Notes: generated by a model not told the origin, from the letters alone. Shown: positions 1 through 7,629, counted from the first letter of the stretch. The stretch is 9,482 nt of DNA from Bacteriovorax stolpii (GCA_945862475.1 CAMAYW010000061.1:1-9482); one strand, 5' to 3'. A program made the numbers and translations.

Positions 1-384
1 AAAGAACCTCGCTATAATCCAGGACCTAAACCTTTATCAGAGCCAGAAAATCAATTTCTAGTAAAACTCATGGACAAGTATAAACCTGGCTTCATTATTT
101 CCTTTCATACCTGGAAGCCTATTCTGAATTTTAATGGTGAGTGTAAGGACGTAGCGGAATTTTTAAATAAGTATAATAACTATGAGATGGCCGGAGACAT
201 TGGCTACCCAACTCCAGGTTCCCTTGGGACATTTGCTGTCGAGAAGTATCAATCTCCAGTTTTAACTTTTGAGTGCCCAGAGCTTAAAACTCACCGTGAA
301 AGCTTGAAAGAAATATGGAACGAAAATGAAAAAGGTTTAAAAGACTTTTTTTCAAGCGAACTTATCTGGCAAAAAATTAAATAA
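1..384 (+). CDS. M14-family zinc carboxypeptidase / murein peptide amidase (MpaA-like), 3' part only
   Basis: The reading frame is open from base 1, so the gene starts outside the window; 127 C-terminal residues are present (the first ATG, at 70, is internal). Visible family features, in order: a GP-x-P-LSEPE segment at residues 8-16, typical of M14 enzymes; SFHTW, whose His36 should be the third zinc ligand; a GYPTPGSLGT block typical of the MpaA-like branch; and LTFECP, whose Glu91 matches the catalytic general base of the family. M14 enzymes of this branch cleave peptide bonds involving gamma-D-glutamyl or diaminopimelate residues in murein peptides, so a role in cell-wall peptide recycling or turnover is likely, but the exact substrate is inferred. 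The first two zinc ligands and any signal peptide lie upstream and cannot be checked. The gene ends just before a strong terminator. Confidence 0.78.
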   Translation, partial: KEPRYNPGPKPLSEPENQFLVKLMDKYKPGFIISFHTWKPILNFNGECKDVAEFLNKYNNYEMAGDIGYPTPGSLGTFAVEKYQSPVLTFECPELKTHRESLKEIWNENEKGLKDFFSSELIWQKIK

Positions 385-391
385 TTTAAAG

Positions 392-424
392 AAAAAAAAG
401 GCTCCTTAAAAGGAGCCTTTTTTT
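392..424. terminator. Bidirectional intrinsic terminator between convergent genes
   Basis: A GC-rich inverted repeat (GGCTCC at 400-405, GGAGCC at 412-417, extendable by T-A pairs into the TTAAAA loop) is flanked by an A-tract on the left (392-399) and a T-tract on the right (418-424). Read on either strand it is a hairpin followed by a U-run, so it can end transcripts of the M14 peptidase gene (+) and of the ferredoxin gene (-). The stop codon of the minus-strand gene (423-425) lies partly inside the T-tract. Confidence 0.9.
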
Positions 425-1301
425 ATGATGCTTTTGTATATTTGATAACTTCTACAGGACACGCCTCAGCAGCTTCTTGAATTCTTAATCCATCATCAAG
501 AGGTGCGTTTGGTCTGATGATACAAGTGTCGGCCTTAACTTCGAAAACATCTTTATAAATATCTTCACAGGCATTACATACGATGCAACCAGGCTCGATC
601 CAAACTTTAGCGATTTTATAGTTTTCGGCAGTGGCCGCTGCTCCAGCAGTCGCGGAAGCAGAAGCTCCCCCTCCACCCATTCCAGCGAAATGAGCAGCAA
701 AAGCTGGGTTTGTTGGTATTGCAATCTGAGCACCTTTGCCAGGAACTGTATCTGCAATGAAAGATCTCATTGGTATATCGATTGGTGGTTTCGATTCTGT
801 TGAAGAATCCATTTTATAATCACCGATGAATTGATCAACAGTGAGTTTTGCTTCAGAAACGAGTTTTCTGAATTTTGGACCTTTCATATCAAATTGCCAG
901 CTAATTCCCGACTTCGAAGATTGCACAACAACCTGTAGAGTGGCCAGATCGAATTTTTCAGCACCAAGAAGCTCAAGAAAACCAGGGCCCATTTCAACAT
1001 CTGTCGCAAATGAAGAGGTTTTAGCTTCAAAATTTTTAGAAACTTCTACTTGAGTTGGTTTGCCAAATGGATTGAACAATCTGATTGTGACTTGATCGAT
1101 GGATGCTGGCTCTTTAGATGAGTTCCATTTGAAACCAAAGGCAAAATAATTACCACTTTTAGTTGAGCGAAGTATGGTTAGTTTTGGTTTACCAAAAAGC
1201 GTTTCAAAAGTTCCAAATAATAAACTTAAAGCTGCTAGACCAACAACAAGGTTGATTATCAGGAAGAGAGCAACGCCCATGGCGATTAAGCTGGTAGACA
1301 C
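423..1301 (-). CDS. Membrane-anchored protein with C-terminal single-cluster ferredoxin domain
   Basis: 292 residues. Residues about 5-30 form one hydrophobic membrane segment with no charge before it, followed by K38, K40, R45 and K48; by the positive-inside rule the rest should face the cytoplasm. Residues about 40-185 look beta-rich and match no family I recognise. Residues 202-225 are a Gly/Ala/Ser linker. The last 60 residues resemble a single-cluster ferredoxin: Cys239, Cys242 and Cys245 (C-x2-C-x2-C), then Cys281-Pro, which together can bind one [4Fe-4S] cluster; Cys260 is an extra, unassigned cysteine. The likely role is electron transfer to or from a membrane complex, but the partner is unknown. 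The start is GTG, supported by AGGAG six bases upstream and by the membrane segment beginning directly after it. It appears to be a single-gene unit, divergent from plsC and convergent with the peptidase. Confidence 0.8.
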   Translation of the reverse strand: MSTSLIAMGVALFLIINLVVGLAALSLLFGTFETLFGKPKLTILRSTKSGNYFAFGFKWNSSKEPASIDQVTIRLFNPFGKPTQVEVSKNFEAKTSSFATDVEMGPGFLELLGAEKFDLATLQVVVQSSKSGISWQFDMKGPKFRKLVSEAKLTVDQFIGDYKMDSSTESKPPIDIPMRSFIADTVPGKGAQIAIPTNPAFAAHFAGMGGGGASASATAGAAATAENYKIAKVWIEPGCIVCNACEDIYKDVFEVKADTCIIRPNAPLDDGLRIQEAAEACPVEVIKYTKAS

Positions 1302-1307
1302 AGTAGA

Positions 1308-1312
1308 CTCCT
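1308..1312 (-). promoter_or_regulatory. Ribosome binding site fixing the GTG start of the ferredoxin gene
   Basis: AGGAG on the minus strand, six bases before the GTG at 1299-1301. The next in-frame ATG (codon 8) would cut into the membrane segment and has no comparable site, so GTG is preferred. Confidence 0.75.
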
Positions 1313-1335
1313 AATTATCCCGTTTAATAGGTGAA

Positions 1336-1364
1336 ATTTTACCCTAAATATTGGAAAATTAGAA
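1336..1364 (-). promoter_or_regulatory. Candidate sigma70-type promoter for the ferredoxin gene
   Basis: On the minus strand, TTCTAA (1359-1364) and TAAAAT (1336-1341) are separated by 17 bases. The -10 matches the consensus in five of six positions and the -35 in three. It would give a leader of about 28 bases containing the AGGAG site. The region is AT-rich, so a chance match is possible. Confidence 0.35.
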
Positions 1365-1385
1365 CAAAAAGATCGCAGCTCTTTG

Positions 1386-1415
1386 TTGTCTGACTAGTCC
1401 ATTTCTAAGTACAAT
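1386..1415 (+). promoter_or_regulatory. Candidate promoter for plsC, placed to give a leaderless mRNA
   Basis: TTGTCT (1386-1391, four of six to consensus) and TACAAT (1410-1415, five of six) are 18 bases apart. The -10 ends six bases before the plsC ATG, so transcription should begin at or within a base or two of the start codon. No Shine-Dalgarno sequence lies before that ATG, which agrees with leaderless translation. Confidence 0.5.
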
Positions 1416-1421
1416 CGGCCC

Positions 1422-2186
1422 ATGTTCATTTTGATTCAAATAAAAGCTATTTTTTTGGCCATATTCAGTCTGGTATTTGTACTAATGCCCTTCTGTCTCA
1501 TCGTTTTACCCTTTTCCTTAAGGACAAGACTCAAAATAGTCGGCCCGGTTTGGGCCCGCTTGGGGCGATTTCTTTTGCGCTTTGCTTGCCACACGACAAT
1601 TAGTCACTATGAGGACCATCGCTCCCCTGAGTATGGTGGCACTCCTTGTTATGGAATTTATGTGGCGAACCACCAGAGCTTTCTAGATATACCGCTATTA
1701 ACGCTTGCTTACCAAGCCCCACCGATCATGAAAAAAGAAATCTTAAATATTCCCATCTTTGGTTGGATGGCATGGATTTCTGGTGCAATTCCTGTGTCGA
1801 GGAACAGCACCTCGTCGAGAAGAAAAGTCTTTGAGAAAGCAAAGAAAAGAATACTAAAAGAAAAAATTGGACTTCAGGTCTATCCCGAGGGAACAAGATC
1901 GAGAACATCCTTTCCCAAACCATTTAAAGAGATCAAAAAAACATTATTGGTTTTTGCTTATAATGAAAAAATTCCGGTTATTCCAACAAGTATCTACGGA
2001 ACGCGAGGAGTTTTCGGGGCAAGTGGCCTCATACATCCCTTTAAGCATGTGGGGATTATCGTTCACAAGGAAATTGATCCAAAAAATTTTGAGACGGCCG
2101 ATATCTTTGCTGAAGCTTGCTGGGAGCAAGTGATTAAGGGTCATGACCAGATGAGAGAGAAGCTTTCTCCTCTGAATGAAAATTAA
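1422..2186 (+). CDS. plsC: 1-acyl-sn-glycerol-3-phosphate acyltransferase (lysophosphatidic acid acyltransferase)
   Basis: 254 residues, close to the usual PlsC length. It transfers an acyl chain to lysophosphatidic acid to make phosphatidic acid, the second acylation in phospholipid synthesis, at the inner membrane. All four family motifs can be seen: NHQSFLD at 83-89 (the catalytic H84-x4-D89 pair), a KKEILNIPIFGW segment at about 104-115, YPEGTRS at 154-160 (phosphate binding) and the IPVIPTS segment at 184-190. The N-terminal 30 residues are strongly hydrophobic and probably a membrane anchor. The ATG at 1422 directly follows a promoter-like sequence and has no ribosome binding site. The last 53 bases overlap the 3' end of truB on the other strand. 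The acyl donor (acyl-ACP or acyl-CoA) cannot be told from sequence. Confidence 0.9.
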   Translation: MFILIQIKAIFLAIFSLVFVLMPFCLIVLPFSLRTRLKIVGPVWARLGRFLLRFACHTTISHYEDHRSPEYGGTPCYGIYVANHQSFLDIPLLTLAYQAPPIMKKEILNIPIFGWMAWISGAIPVSRNSTSSRRKVFEKAKKRILKEKIGLQVYPEGTRSRTSFPKPFKEIKKTLLVFAYNEKIPVIPTSIYGTRGVFGASGLIHPFKHVGIIVHKEIDPKNFETADIFAEACWEQVIKGHDQMREKLSPLNEN

Positions 2187-3123
2187 TTTTTGGTTTAAAC
2201 TCATGGGGGAATGTTTTCTCACCCAAACCAATTAATCTTTTCTCATGATCTAGCACCCAATAGAATTTATCAGATAGGTTTGAAGGTCCTGAAATAATGA
2301 GTTTCTCAGGATCAAAAAATGCACCATTCTTAAATTCAACTGACTGCTTCTCTGAAAGTAAAAAATGAGAAAAAGGTAAAACTTTTTGAATGGGCACGCC
2401 GAGAGAAATAAAATCTACATTTTTGTCTTGAGGCCAATTCATTTTTTTGATGGATTGTTTAAACGTATTTGGTCCAACACTTTCTCGAACAAGTGAAATA
2501 AGTGAGCCCAGTGTTCCAAGATAATTGGCCATGTCAGCAAAAAGCGTTCGTACATAGGTACCCGAACTCACCTCAACTCTCACTGAAAGATAGGGGAAAG
2601 AATATTTTACGACCTCAATCTTATAAACTTTACGTAAAACGGCTTCTTTTTTTACTTCCACGCCTTCTCTTGCCCACTCATGCAGATTTTTACCCATGAA
2701 TTTCGCCGCAGAAAATTTATGAGGTGATTGCCAGTAATCCCCAATGAACTTTTCTTTAAATTTTTCCTCTATGAACTCTTTTGAAAATGAAGCAATTTCT
2801 TTATTAAGATAAATCGAAGTATCACTCTGAATAATCTCAGAGGTATAATCTCCTGTTGGAGTTTCGATCCCTAATTTTCCAACGGCAAGATAAGTTTTCG
2901 GTAAAAAATCATGTATAAAATCATTCAGTCTCGCGGCCCCGCAAATTCCGATCATCAGCACTCCTGATGCAAAGGGATCTAAGGTTCCAAAATGACCAAT
3001 TTTACCAAAGCCCATTGGGAGATGACGTTTAAAATGTCGAACGACATCATATGAGGACACCCTTGGCGGTTTAAACACATTAAAAACGAGTGGAGGAAAA
3101 AGGGACTCTTTCTTACTCTTCAT
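2134..3123 (-). CDS. truB: tRNA pseudouridine(55) synthase
   Basis: 329 residues. Converts U55 in the T-loop of elongator tRNAs to pseudouridine; the enzyme also acts as a tRNA-folding chaperone. The signature KIGHFGTLDP at 41-50 carries the catalytic Asp49; KTY at 76-78 supplies the conserved active-site Tyr78; FSAAKFMGK near 137-145 matches the usual YSAxKxxGx segment (preceded by HK where PQ is common); and SSGTYVRTL at 186-194 holds the conserved Arg192. The C-terminal 100 residues are the expected position of a small RNA-binding domain but are poorly conserved. The ATG overlaps the end of rbfA by 11 bases and has no strong ribosome binding site, so it is probably translated by coupling to rbfA. 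It is the last gene of the nusA operon and its 3' end overlaps plsC tail-to-tail; no terminator was seen after it. Confidence 0.93.
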   Translation of the reverse strand: MKSKKESLFPPLVFNVFKPPRVSSYDVVRHFKRHLPMGFGKIGHFGTLDPFASGVLMIGICGAARLNDFIHDFLPKTYLAVGKLGIETPTGDYTSEIIQSDTSIYLNKEIASFSKEFIEEKFKEKFIGDYWQSPHKFSAAKFMGKNLHEWAREGVEVKKEAVLRKVYKIEVVKYSFPYLSVRVEVSSGTYVRTLFADMANYLGTLGSLISLVRESVGPNTFKQSIKKMNWPQDKNVDFISLGVPIQKVLPFSHFLLSEKQSVEFKNGAFFDPEKLIISGPSNLSDKFYWVLDHEKRLIGLGEKTFPHEFKPKINFHSEEKASLSSGHDP

Positions 3124-3469
3124 CCGCTGAATCTTTCAACAGCTTATCAATTTTATTAGAGTCTTCGAATTGGGAGTTGTAGATGTAATGAATTTCCGGA
3201 GTATGACGAACTTCCATCTTCTCAGATAAAAGCTTTCTCATTCTCCCAGCAGTACTTTCTATGGCCGTTTTAGCGTCACCCCTTGTCGTCGCATTAAACG
3301 TATCCCAATACACTTTGGCATGGGAATAATCTTGAGTTAACTCAACGTGGGTAACAGAAACATTAAAAAGTCGAGGGTCCGCGAACTCTCTTCTGAGAGC
3401 GAGATTAATCTCATCGCGGACCCTTTCCTCGTATTTTATTTTAGAAAATTTATTCCCACGTCCTGCCAC
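3113..3469 (-). CDS. rbfA: 30S ribosome-binding factor A
   Basis: 118 residues, normal for RbfA. A small KH-type protein that binds the immature 30S subunit and helps mature the 5' end of 16S rRNA, notably in cold-adapted growth. Recognisable features: the N-terminal helix with RVRDEINLALRREFADPR (16-33), the VTHVELTQDYSHAKVYW strand region (39-55), the STAGRMRKLL helix with the kinked Ala-x-Gly-type turn (72-81), and the RHTPEIHYIY strand (88-97). The start is GTG at 3467-3469, set by AAGGA six bases upstream; that site contains part of the infB stop codon, so the two genes are probably coupled. It overlaps truB by 11 bases at its 3' end. Confidence 0.92.
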   Translation of the reverse strand: MAGRGNKFSKIKYEERVRDEINLALRREFADPRLFNVSVTHVELTQDYSHAKVYWDTFNATTRGDAKTAIESTAGRMRKLLSEKMEVRHTPEIHYIYNSQFEDSNKIDKLLKDSADEE

Positions 3470-3475
3470 AATCTA

Positions 3476-3480
3476 TCCTT
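3476..3480 (-). promoter_or_regulatory. Ribosome binding site of rbfA overlapping the infB stop codon
   Basis: AAGGA, with its two first bases being the last two bases of the infB TAA. It lies six bases before the rbfA GTG and decides that start. Confidence 0.7.
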
Positions 3481-6178
3481 AAAGGGTGAGGTCAGAAGTA
3501 AGAGTTCTTTTCTTATCTTCCATAATATAAGCCTCAATAATATCTTCAACTTTAACATCATTGAAGTTTTCAAGAGACATACCGCACTCATATCCATTCT
3601 TAACTTCTTTAACGTCGTCTTTAAAGCGTTTAAGAGTTGAAAGTTTTCCGTCGTAGATAATTTTTCCATCACGGAGAAGCCTGATGTTACAACCACGTTC
3701 AATTTTTCCATCAACAACAGCTGTACCAGCAATAGTCCCAATCTTTGGAATAGCAAAGGTATCACGAACCTGAGCTCTACCAATGTATTTTTCAACTTTC
3801 TCTGGAGTTAACATACCTTCAAGGGCAAGAGTCACTTCATTGATAAGTTCATAAATAATTGAATAGGTCTTAATATCAACGCCTTTCTCCTCAGCAATTC
3901 TGCGTGCCGTAGTTACTGGACGCATATTAAATCCAAGGATAAAGCCTTTAGAAGATGCGGCCAAGTTAACATCATTATCTGTGATTGCACCAACGCCACC
4001 ACCAATAACTTCAACTGAAACTTCGCTATTTCCAAGTTGCTCAACTGCCGTACGAATCGCCTCATAAGAACCCTGAACATCAGAGCGAATAATGAGTTTA
4101 AGTACTTTTTTCTCTACTTCAGAATTGTTTTGAGCAGTAGCGAAGAAATCTTCAAGAGACACTTTTTTCGCTTCAATACTTGTATTCGCAAGAGCTTTTC
4201 TTTCGTTGATTCTGTTTTCAACAATTTTTGCAGCTTCTCTTTCATTCTTAACAACGTTAACAATATCTCCAGGTGAAGGAACAGACTCTAAACCAAGGAT
4301 TTGAACAGGAGTTGATGGACCTGCAGAGTTCACCATCTTTCCAGCAAAATCCATGAGAGAGCGAGCTCGACCTGAAGTCTCACCTACAACAATCGCATCA
4401 CCTTTATTGAGCGTTCCCTTCTGAACGAGAACTGTAGCGACTGGACCTCTTCCAACTTCTATTTTGGATTCGATCACAACACCCTCGGTGTTTCCTTTTG
4501 GATTTTCTCTTAACTCCATCATTTCAGCTTGAAGCTGAATTGATTCAAGTAAGTTATCAACCCCTTCTCCAGTTAAGGCTGAAACGTGAACATATTGAGT
4601 TTCCCCTCCCCACTCTTCTGGAAGAAGTTCAAACTCAGTAAGACCTTGCTTAACCTTATCAGGATTTGCAGAAGGTTTATCGATCTTGTTAACGGCAACG
4701 ATAATAGGTACTTTTGAATTTTTACAAAAACGGATAGACTCAACTGTTTGTGGCATCACACCGTCATCAGCAGCAACAACGAGAACCACAATATCTGTAA
4801 CATTCGCTCCACGCTGTCTCATGGCCGCAAAAGCTGCGTGACCTGGAGTATCCAGGAAAGTCAAAGTAGAGCCCTTTACTGGAACGGAATAAGCACCGAT
4901 ATGTTGAGTAATACCACCGGCTTCACCTGAAGCGACTTTTGCTTTTCTAATATAATCCAGTAGTGACGTTTTACCGTGATCTACGTGGCCCATAATCGTA
5001 ATAATGGGGTTACGTAATGGGAAAGCAGACTTATCTTCCCCTGCTTTTTTATTAAGAACCTCTTCCTCGCTGAATGCGACATCTTCGACTCTATAATTAT
5101 AAAGAGCAGCAATATCACTGGCGAGAGAAAGGCCAATAAAATCATCAGGCTTAACAAGTAAGTTAATCGACAAAAGCTTGTTGGCAAAAGACTCGAATTT
5201 TACACTCAGTTTATCAGCTAGATTTTCAGCAGTCACAACACCATTAATTGTAATGAAACGTTTAGACTCTTTTACTTCGGTGATGAGAGTTTTTTGGGTT
5301 GGACCTGTGTAAACTTTTTTCTTCTTCGCAGGTGTATAAATCGCTTTACCCACAAGAGCGGATGCGTACTTTAATTCTTCATCAGCACGAATAACAGTCA
5401 GATCCTTCTTCCCAGCAACACCTTTTTTCCCAACAGCTGCAGCAAGGTCTCCCATGCGCTTTTTGTCTTTATCCTCATCAGCCTCAACTTGATCTTCCAT
5501 AGGACGACGTGGTTGAAGTCTTGTTTCAAGAGGTTTTTTCTCAGCGGACTCATCTTTTTTCTTCTCTTCAGGAACAAAGATCGGAGTAAAAGAGTGTCTT
5601 TTCTCTTCGTAATAGTCTTTTTTTGGATCGCGTGCTTTCGCTGCCTGAGCACTTGTATTAAAGCTTGAAGCTGGCTGAGCAAATTGAGAAGAAGCTCTTG
5701 CCATCGCAAGTTCAGCTTGAACCGCCGCTTGAGCTGCTGCCTCTACTTTTTCTTCATGCGCACGTTTATCTTCTTCCTCTTTTTGTGCCTTCGTTTTACG
5801 TTTTACGGTAACGACTTTAGGCTTATCATCAGTTGCAGCTGATTCCACAGCTGGAGCTGCAGCCACTGATGTGGCAACTTCTGGAGCGGCAACTTTCGCT
5901 ACAACGAGAGGAGCTTCTTCAATATTTTCAACGGGCAAAGCTGGTGCTTCTTCCGGAACTGAAGTTTCTTTCTTCACCACTTTCCTAACTACTGCTTTTT
6001 TTACTGGGGAAGACTTTTTCTCCGGTGCTTCGAAAGCAGCCTTCGCTCTCGTTACTTCCTCATCAGACAAACTGGCCATATGGTTTCTAACATTTAGTCC
6101 CATAGACTTTAGTTTCTCAACGAGATCGAGTGCGCCTACCCCAATTTCATTGGCAAGTTCGTAAACTTTTTTTGCCAT
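3479..6178 (-). CDS. infB: Translation initiation factor IF-2
   Basis: 899 residues. GTPase that places fMet-tRNA on the 30S subunit and promotes subunit joining. Residues 1-50 form a first IF2N domain; about 51-295 is a low-complexity linker rich in Lys, Glu, Ala and Val; about 300-370 is the second IF2N domain. The G domain has GHVDHGKT (397-404), the switch-I segment GGITQHIGAY (421-430), DTPGH (443-447), NKID (497-500) and SAL (533-535). Residues 565-660 match domain II, 690-780 domain III, and the rest the fMet-tRNA-binding C2 domain ending with the usual ECG and IIEAY segments. The ATG at 6176-6178 has GGAG six bases upstream. No plausible internal start with its own ribosome binding site was seen at Met159, Met227 or Met242, so shorter IF2 forms are not supported. 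It lies 28 bases after nusA. Confidence 0.97.
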   Translation of the reverse strand: MAKKVYELANEIGVGALDLVEKLKSMGLNVRNHMASLSDEEVTRAKAAFEAPEKKSSPVKKAVVRKVVKKETSVPEEAPALPVENIEEAPLVVAKVAAPEVATSVAAAPAVESAATDDKPKVVTVKRKTKAQKEEEDKRAHEEKVEAAAQAAVQAELAMARASSQFAQPASSFNTSAQAAKARDPKKDYYEEKRHSFTPIFVPEEKKKDESAEKKPLETRLQPRRPMEDQVEADEDKDKKRMGDLAAAVGKKGVAGKKDLTVIRADEELKYASALVGKAIYTPAKKKKVYTGPTQKTLITEVKESKRFITINGVVTAENLADKLSVKFESFANKLLSINLLVKPDDFIGLSLASDIAALYNYRVEDVAFSEEEVLNKKAGEDKSAFPLRNPIITIMGHVDHGKTSLLDYIRKAKVASGEAGGITQHIGAYSVPVKGSTLTFLDTPGHAAFAAMRQRGANVTDIVVLVVAADDGVMPQTVESIRFCKNSKVPIIVAVNKIDKPSANPDKVKQGLTEFELLPEEWGGETQYVHVSALTGEGVDNLLESIQLQAEMMELRENPKGNTEGVVIESKIEVGRGPVATVLVQKGTLNKGDAIVVGETSGRARSLMDFAGKMVNSAGPSTPVQILGLESVPSPGDIVNVVKNEREAAKIVENRINERKALANTSIEAKKVSLEDFFATAQNNSEVEKKVLKLIIRSDVQGSYEAIRTAVEQLGNSEVSVEVIGGGVGAITDNDVNLAASSKGFILGFNMRPVTTARRIAEEKGVDIKTYSIIYELINEVTLALEGMLTPEKVEKYIGRAQVRDTFAIPKIGTIAGTAVVDGKIERGCNIRLLRDGKIIYDGKLSTLKRFKDDVKEVKNGYECGMSLENFNDVKVEDIIEAYIMEDKKRTLTSDLTL

Positions 6179-6184
6179 TCTTTT

Positions 6185-6188
6185 CTCC
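6185..6188 (-). promoter_or_regulatory. Ribosome binding site of infB
   Basis: GGAG on the minus strand, six bases before the ATG at 6176-6178, inside the 28-base gap after nusA. Confidence 0.7.
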
Positions 6189-6206
6189 GATTATAACGTC
6201 AAAAAA

Positions 6207-7622
6207 TTACTTTAATTTAAAAGCTGCAAGTTCTTCACGAAGCCTTCTTTCAGCCTCAGAAAACTTGGTCACATCATCTTTCTTTCCAGTGTCAGATCTC
6301 TCCGTTTTCTTGAAACCTGTTTGGTTTGGAACTGCAGAGGCAGAAATGATTTCTGCATTTTCATCAAGATCAGACTTAATACTTTCATCATCTAGCGCAG
6401 TTGAAGCTGCCTCAACCATTGCTTTCGCATCGGCTTGAGATTTACCAAGGTATCGTGCAATATCCTCTGGAGCGGCTGCAGAAAGGTCAACAATAGACAT
6501 GATCCCTTTCTGAACGAGAACCTGAGCTGTCGCTTCAGAAATATTTGATAATTGAACAAGATTTTCAACAGCAAGCTTAATTCTTTCTTGAAGCTTAGCT
6601 TTTGAAATAATATTAATTTTCCATCCTGTAAGCATTGCCGCTAAACGAACATTCTGTCCTCTTTTTCCAATGGCTAAAGAAAGTTGATCTTCTTCAACAA
6701 TCACATCCAGAGTGTGCTCGTCATGGTTAAGAGTGATAGATTGAATTTCCGCAGGAGCAAGTGCTGCTCTTGAGAAAGTTTCAGTGTCTTCATTCCAACG
6801 AACGATATCGATTTTTTCGCCTTGAAGTTCATTGACAATATTTTGAACTCTAGATCCTTTCATACCGACGCAAGCCCCAACAGGATCAATATCGCGGTCT
6901 TTTGTAGTGACTGCGATTTTTGCTCTATGGCCTGGCTCACGAGCAGCAGCTTTCACTTCAATTGTTCCATCAGCTATCTCAGGGACTTCAACTTCAAATA
7001 ATTTAACAAGAAACATTGGAGAAGTTCTTGTTAGACGAATTTCTGGGCCTCTGTTCGTCATCACAACATCAGATAGGTAAGCTTGAATTCTATCACCTGG
7101 CTTAAATGACTCCCCAAAAATAATTTCTTTCTTTGGAAGGATGGCATCAGATTTACCAAGATCAATCACCACGTTACCTTTTTCAAAGCGGCGTGCAATT
7201 CCTGTGACAAGATCACCTTCACGGTGCTTGAATTCAGAGAAAAGAATATCTCTTTCAGCATCACGAACTTTTTGAAAAATGATTTGTTTTGCAGTTTGTA
7301 TATCAACTCTCGAGAAACCAGGGTTTTCGATTTTTAGTCCAAGTTGATCCCCAACCTCACAGCCCTCGTCTAATTTTTTTGCTGAATCAAAATCAATTTC
7401 AACAATAGAGTCACGAACTTTATCAACAACATTTTTATATTGAAAGATTTCAACTTCACCATCGGCTTCGTTATATCTAGCCTCGTATTCACCTTGAATC
7501 CCAAACTTTTTACGTGCAGTAACAAGGAATGCTTGTTCAATGGCATTCACGACAACGTCTTTTTTAATTCCACGGTCTTTACCTAGCTGCTCAATTACTC
7601 GGCTTAATTCTGAAAAGTTCAC
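6207..7622 (-). CDS. nusA: Transcription termination/antitermination factor NusA
   Basis: 471 residues. Binds RNA polymerase and nascent RNA, stabilises pauses and hairpins, and assists both intrinsic termination and antitermination. Domains: N-terminal RNA-polymerase-binding region 1-125; S1 domain about 134-200; KH1 with the GMKG loop at 253-256, preceded by the very conserved REPGHRAKIAV segment (228-238); KH2 with GKRG at 319-322. After this, residues about 355-410 form one helix-hairpin-helix-like repeat (E. coli has two), and the last 60 residues are charged and probably flexible. The start is GTG, with AAGGAG seven bases upstream that contains two bases of the rimP stop codon. The rimP-nusA gap is 11 bases. 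NusA of other bacteria regulates its own operon, which makes the hairpin before rimP notable. Confidence 0.96.
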   Translation of the reverse strand: MNFSELSRVIEQLGKDRGIKKDVVVNAIEQAFLVTARKKFGIQGEYEARYNEADGEVEIFQYKNVVDKVRDSIVEIDFDSAKKLDEGCEVGDQLGLKIENPGFSRVDIQTAKQIIFQKVRDAERDILFSEFKHREGDLVTGIARRFEKGNVVIDLGKSDAILPKKEIIFGESFKPGDRIQAYLSDVVMTNRGPEIRLTRTSPMFLVKLFEVEVPEIADGTIEVKAAAREPGHRAKIAVTTKDRDIDPVGACVGMKGSRVQNIVNELQGEKIDIVRWNEDTETFSRAALAPAEIQSITLNHDEHTLDVIVEEDQLSLAIGKRGQNVRLAAMLTGWKINIISKAKLQERIKLAVENLVQLSNISEATAQVLVQKGIMSIVDLSAAAPEDIARYLGKSQADAKAMVEAASTALDDESIKSDLDENAEIISASAVPNQTGFKKTERSDTGKKDDVTKFSEAERRLREELAAFKLK

Positions 7623-7629
7623 AATTACT

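Noticed and set aside
485..1053. Overlapping frames opposite or alongside the ferredoxin gene (485-757 minus, 841-1053 plus)
   Set aside because: They have no start signals or recognisable domains and are overlapped by a well-supported gene with family motifs.
2102..2133. Small hairpin (CTTGC / GCAAG) just after the truB stop
   Set aside because: It has only a five-base-pair stem and no T-run, so it is not credible as a terminator; it lies within plsC coding sequence.
5440..5710. Possible internal infB starts at Met159, Met227 and Met242, as for the shorter IF2 forms of E. coli
   Set aside because: None has a Shine-Dalgarno at a proper distance; the nearest, GAGGA before Met242, is about 16 bases away.
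5871..6164. Plus-strand open frame of 97 codons rich in Ser, Thr and Ala
   Set aside because: It is the antisense of the low-complexity Lys/Ala/Val linker of infB, which keeps the opposite frame free of stops; there is no ribosome binding site or family resemblance.
6190..6206. Perfect TATAAT and a TTGACG on the minus strand in the nusA-infB gap
   Set aside because: The two hexamers are directly adjacent rather than 16-18 bases apart, and nothing resembling a -35 lies at the right distance from TATAAT, so an internal infB promoter is not supported.
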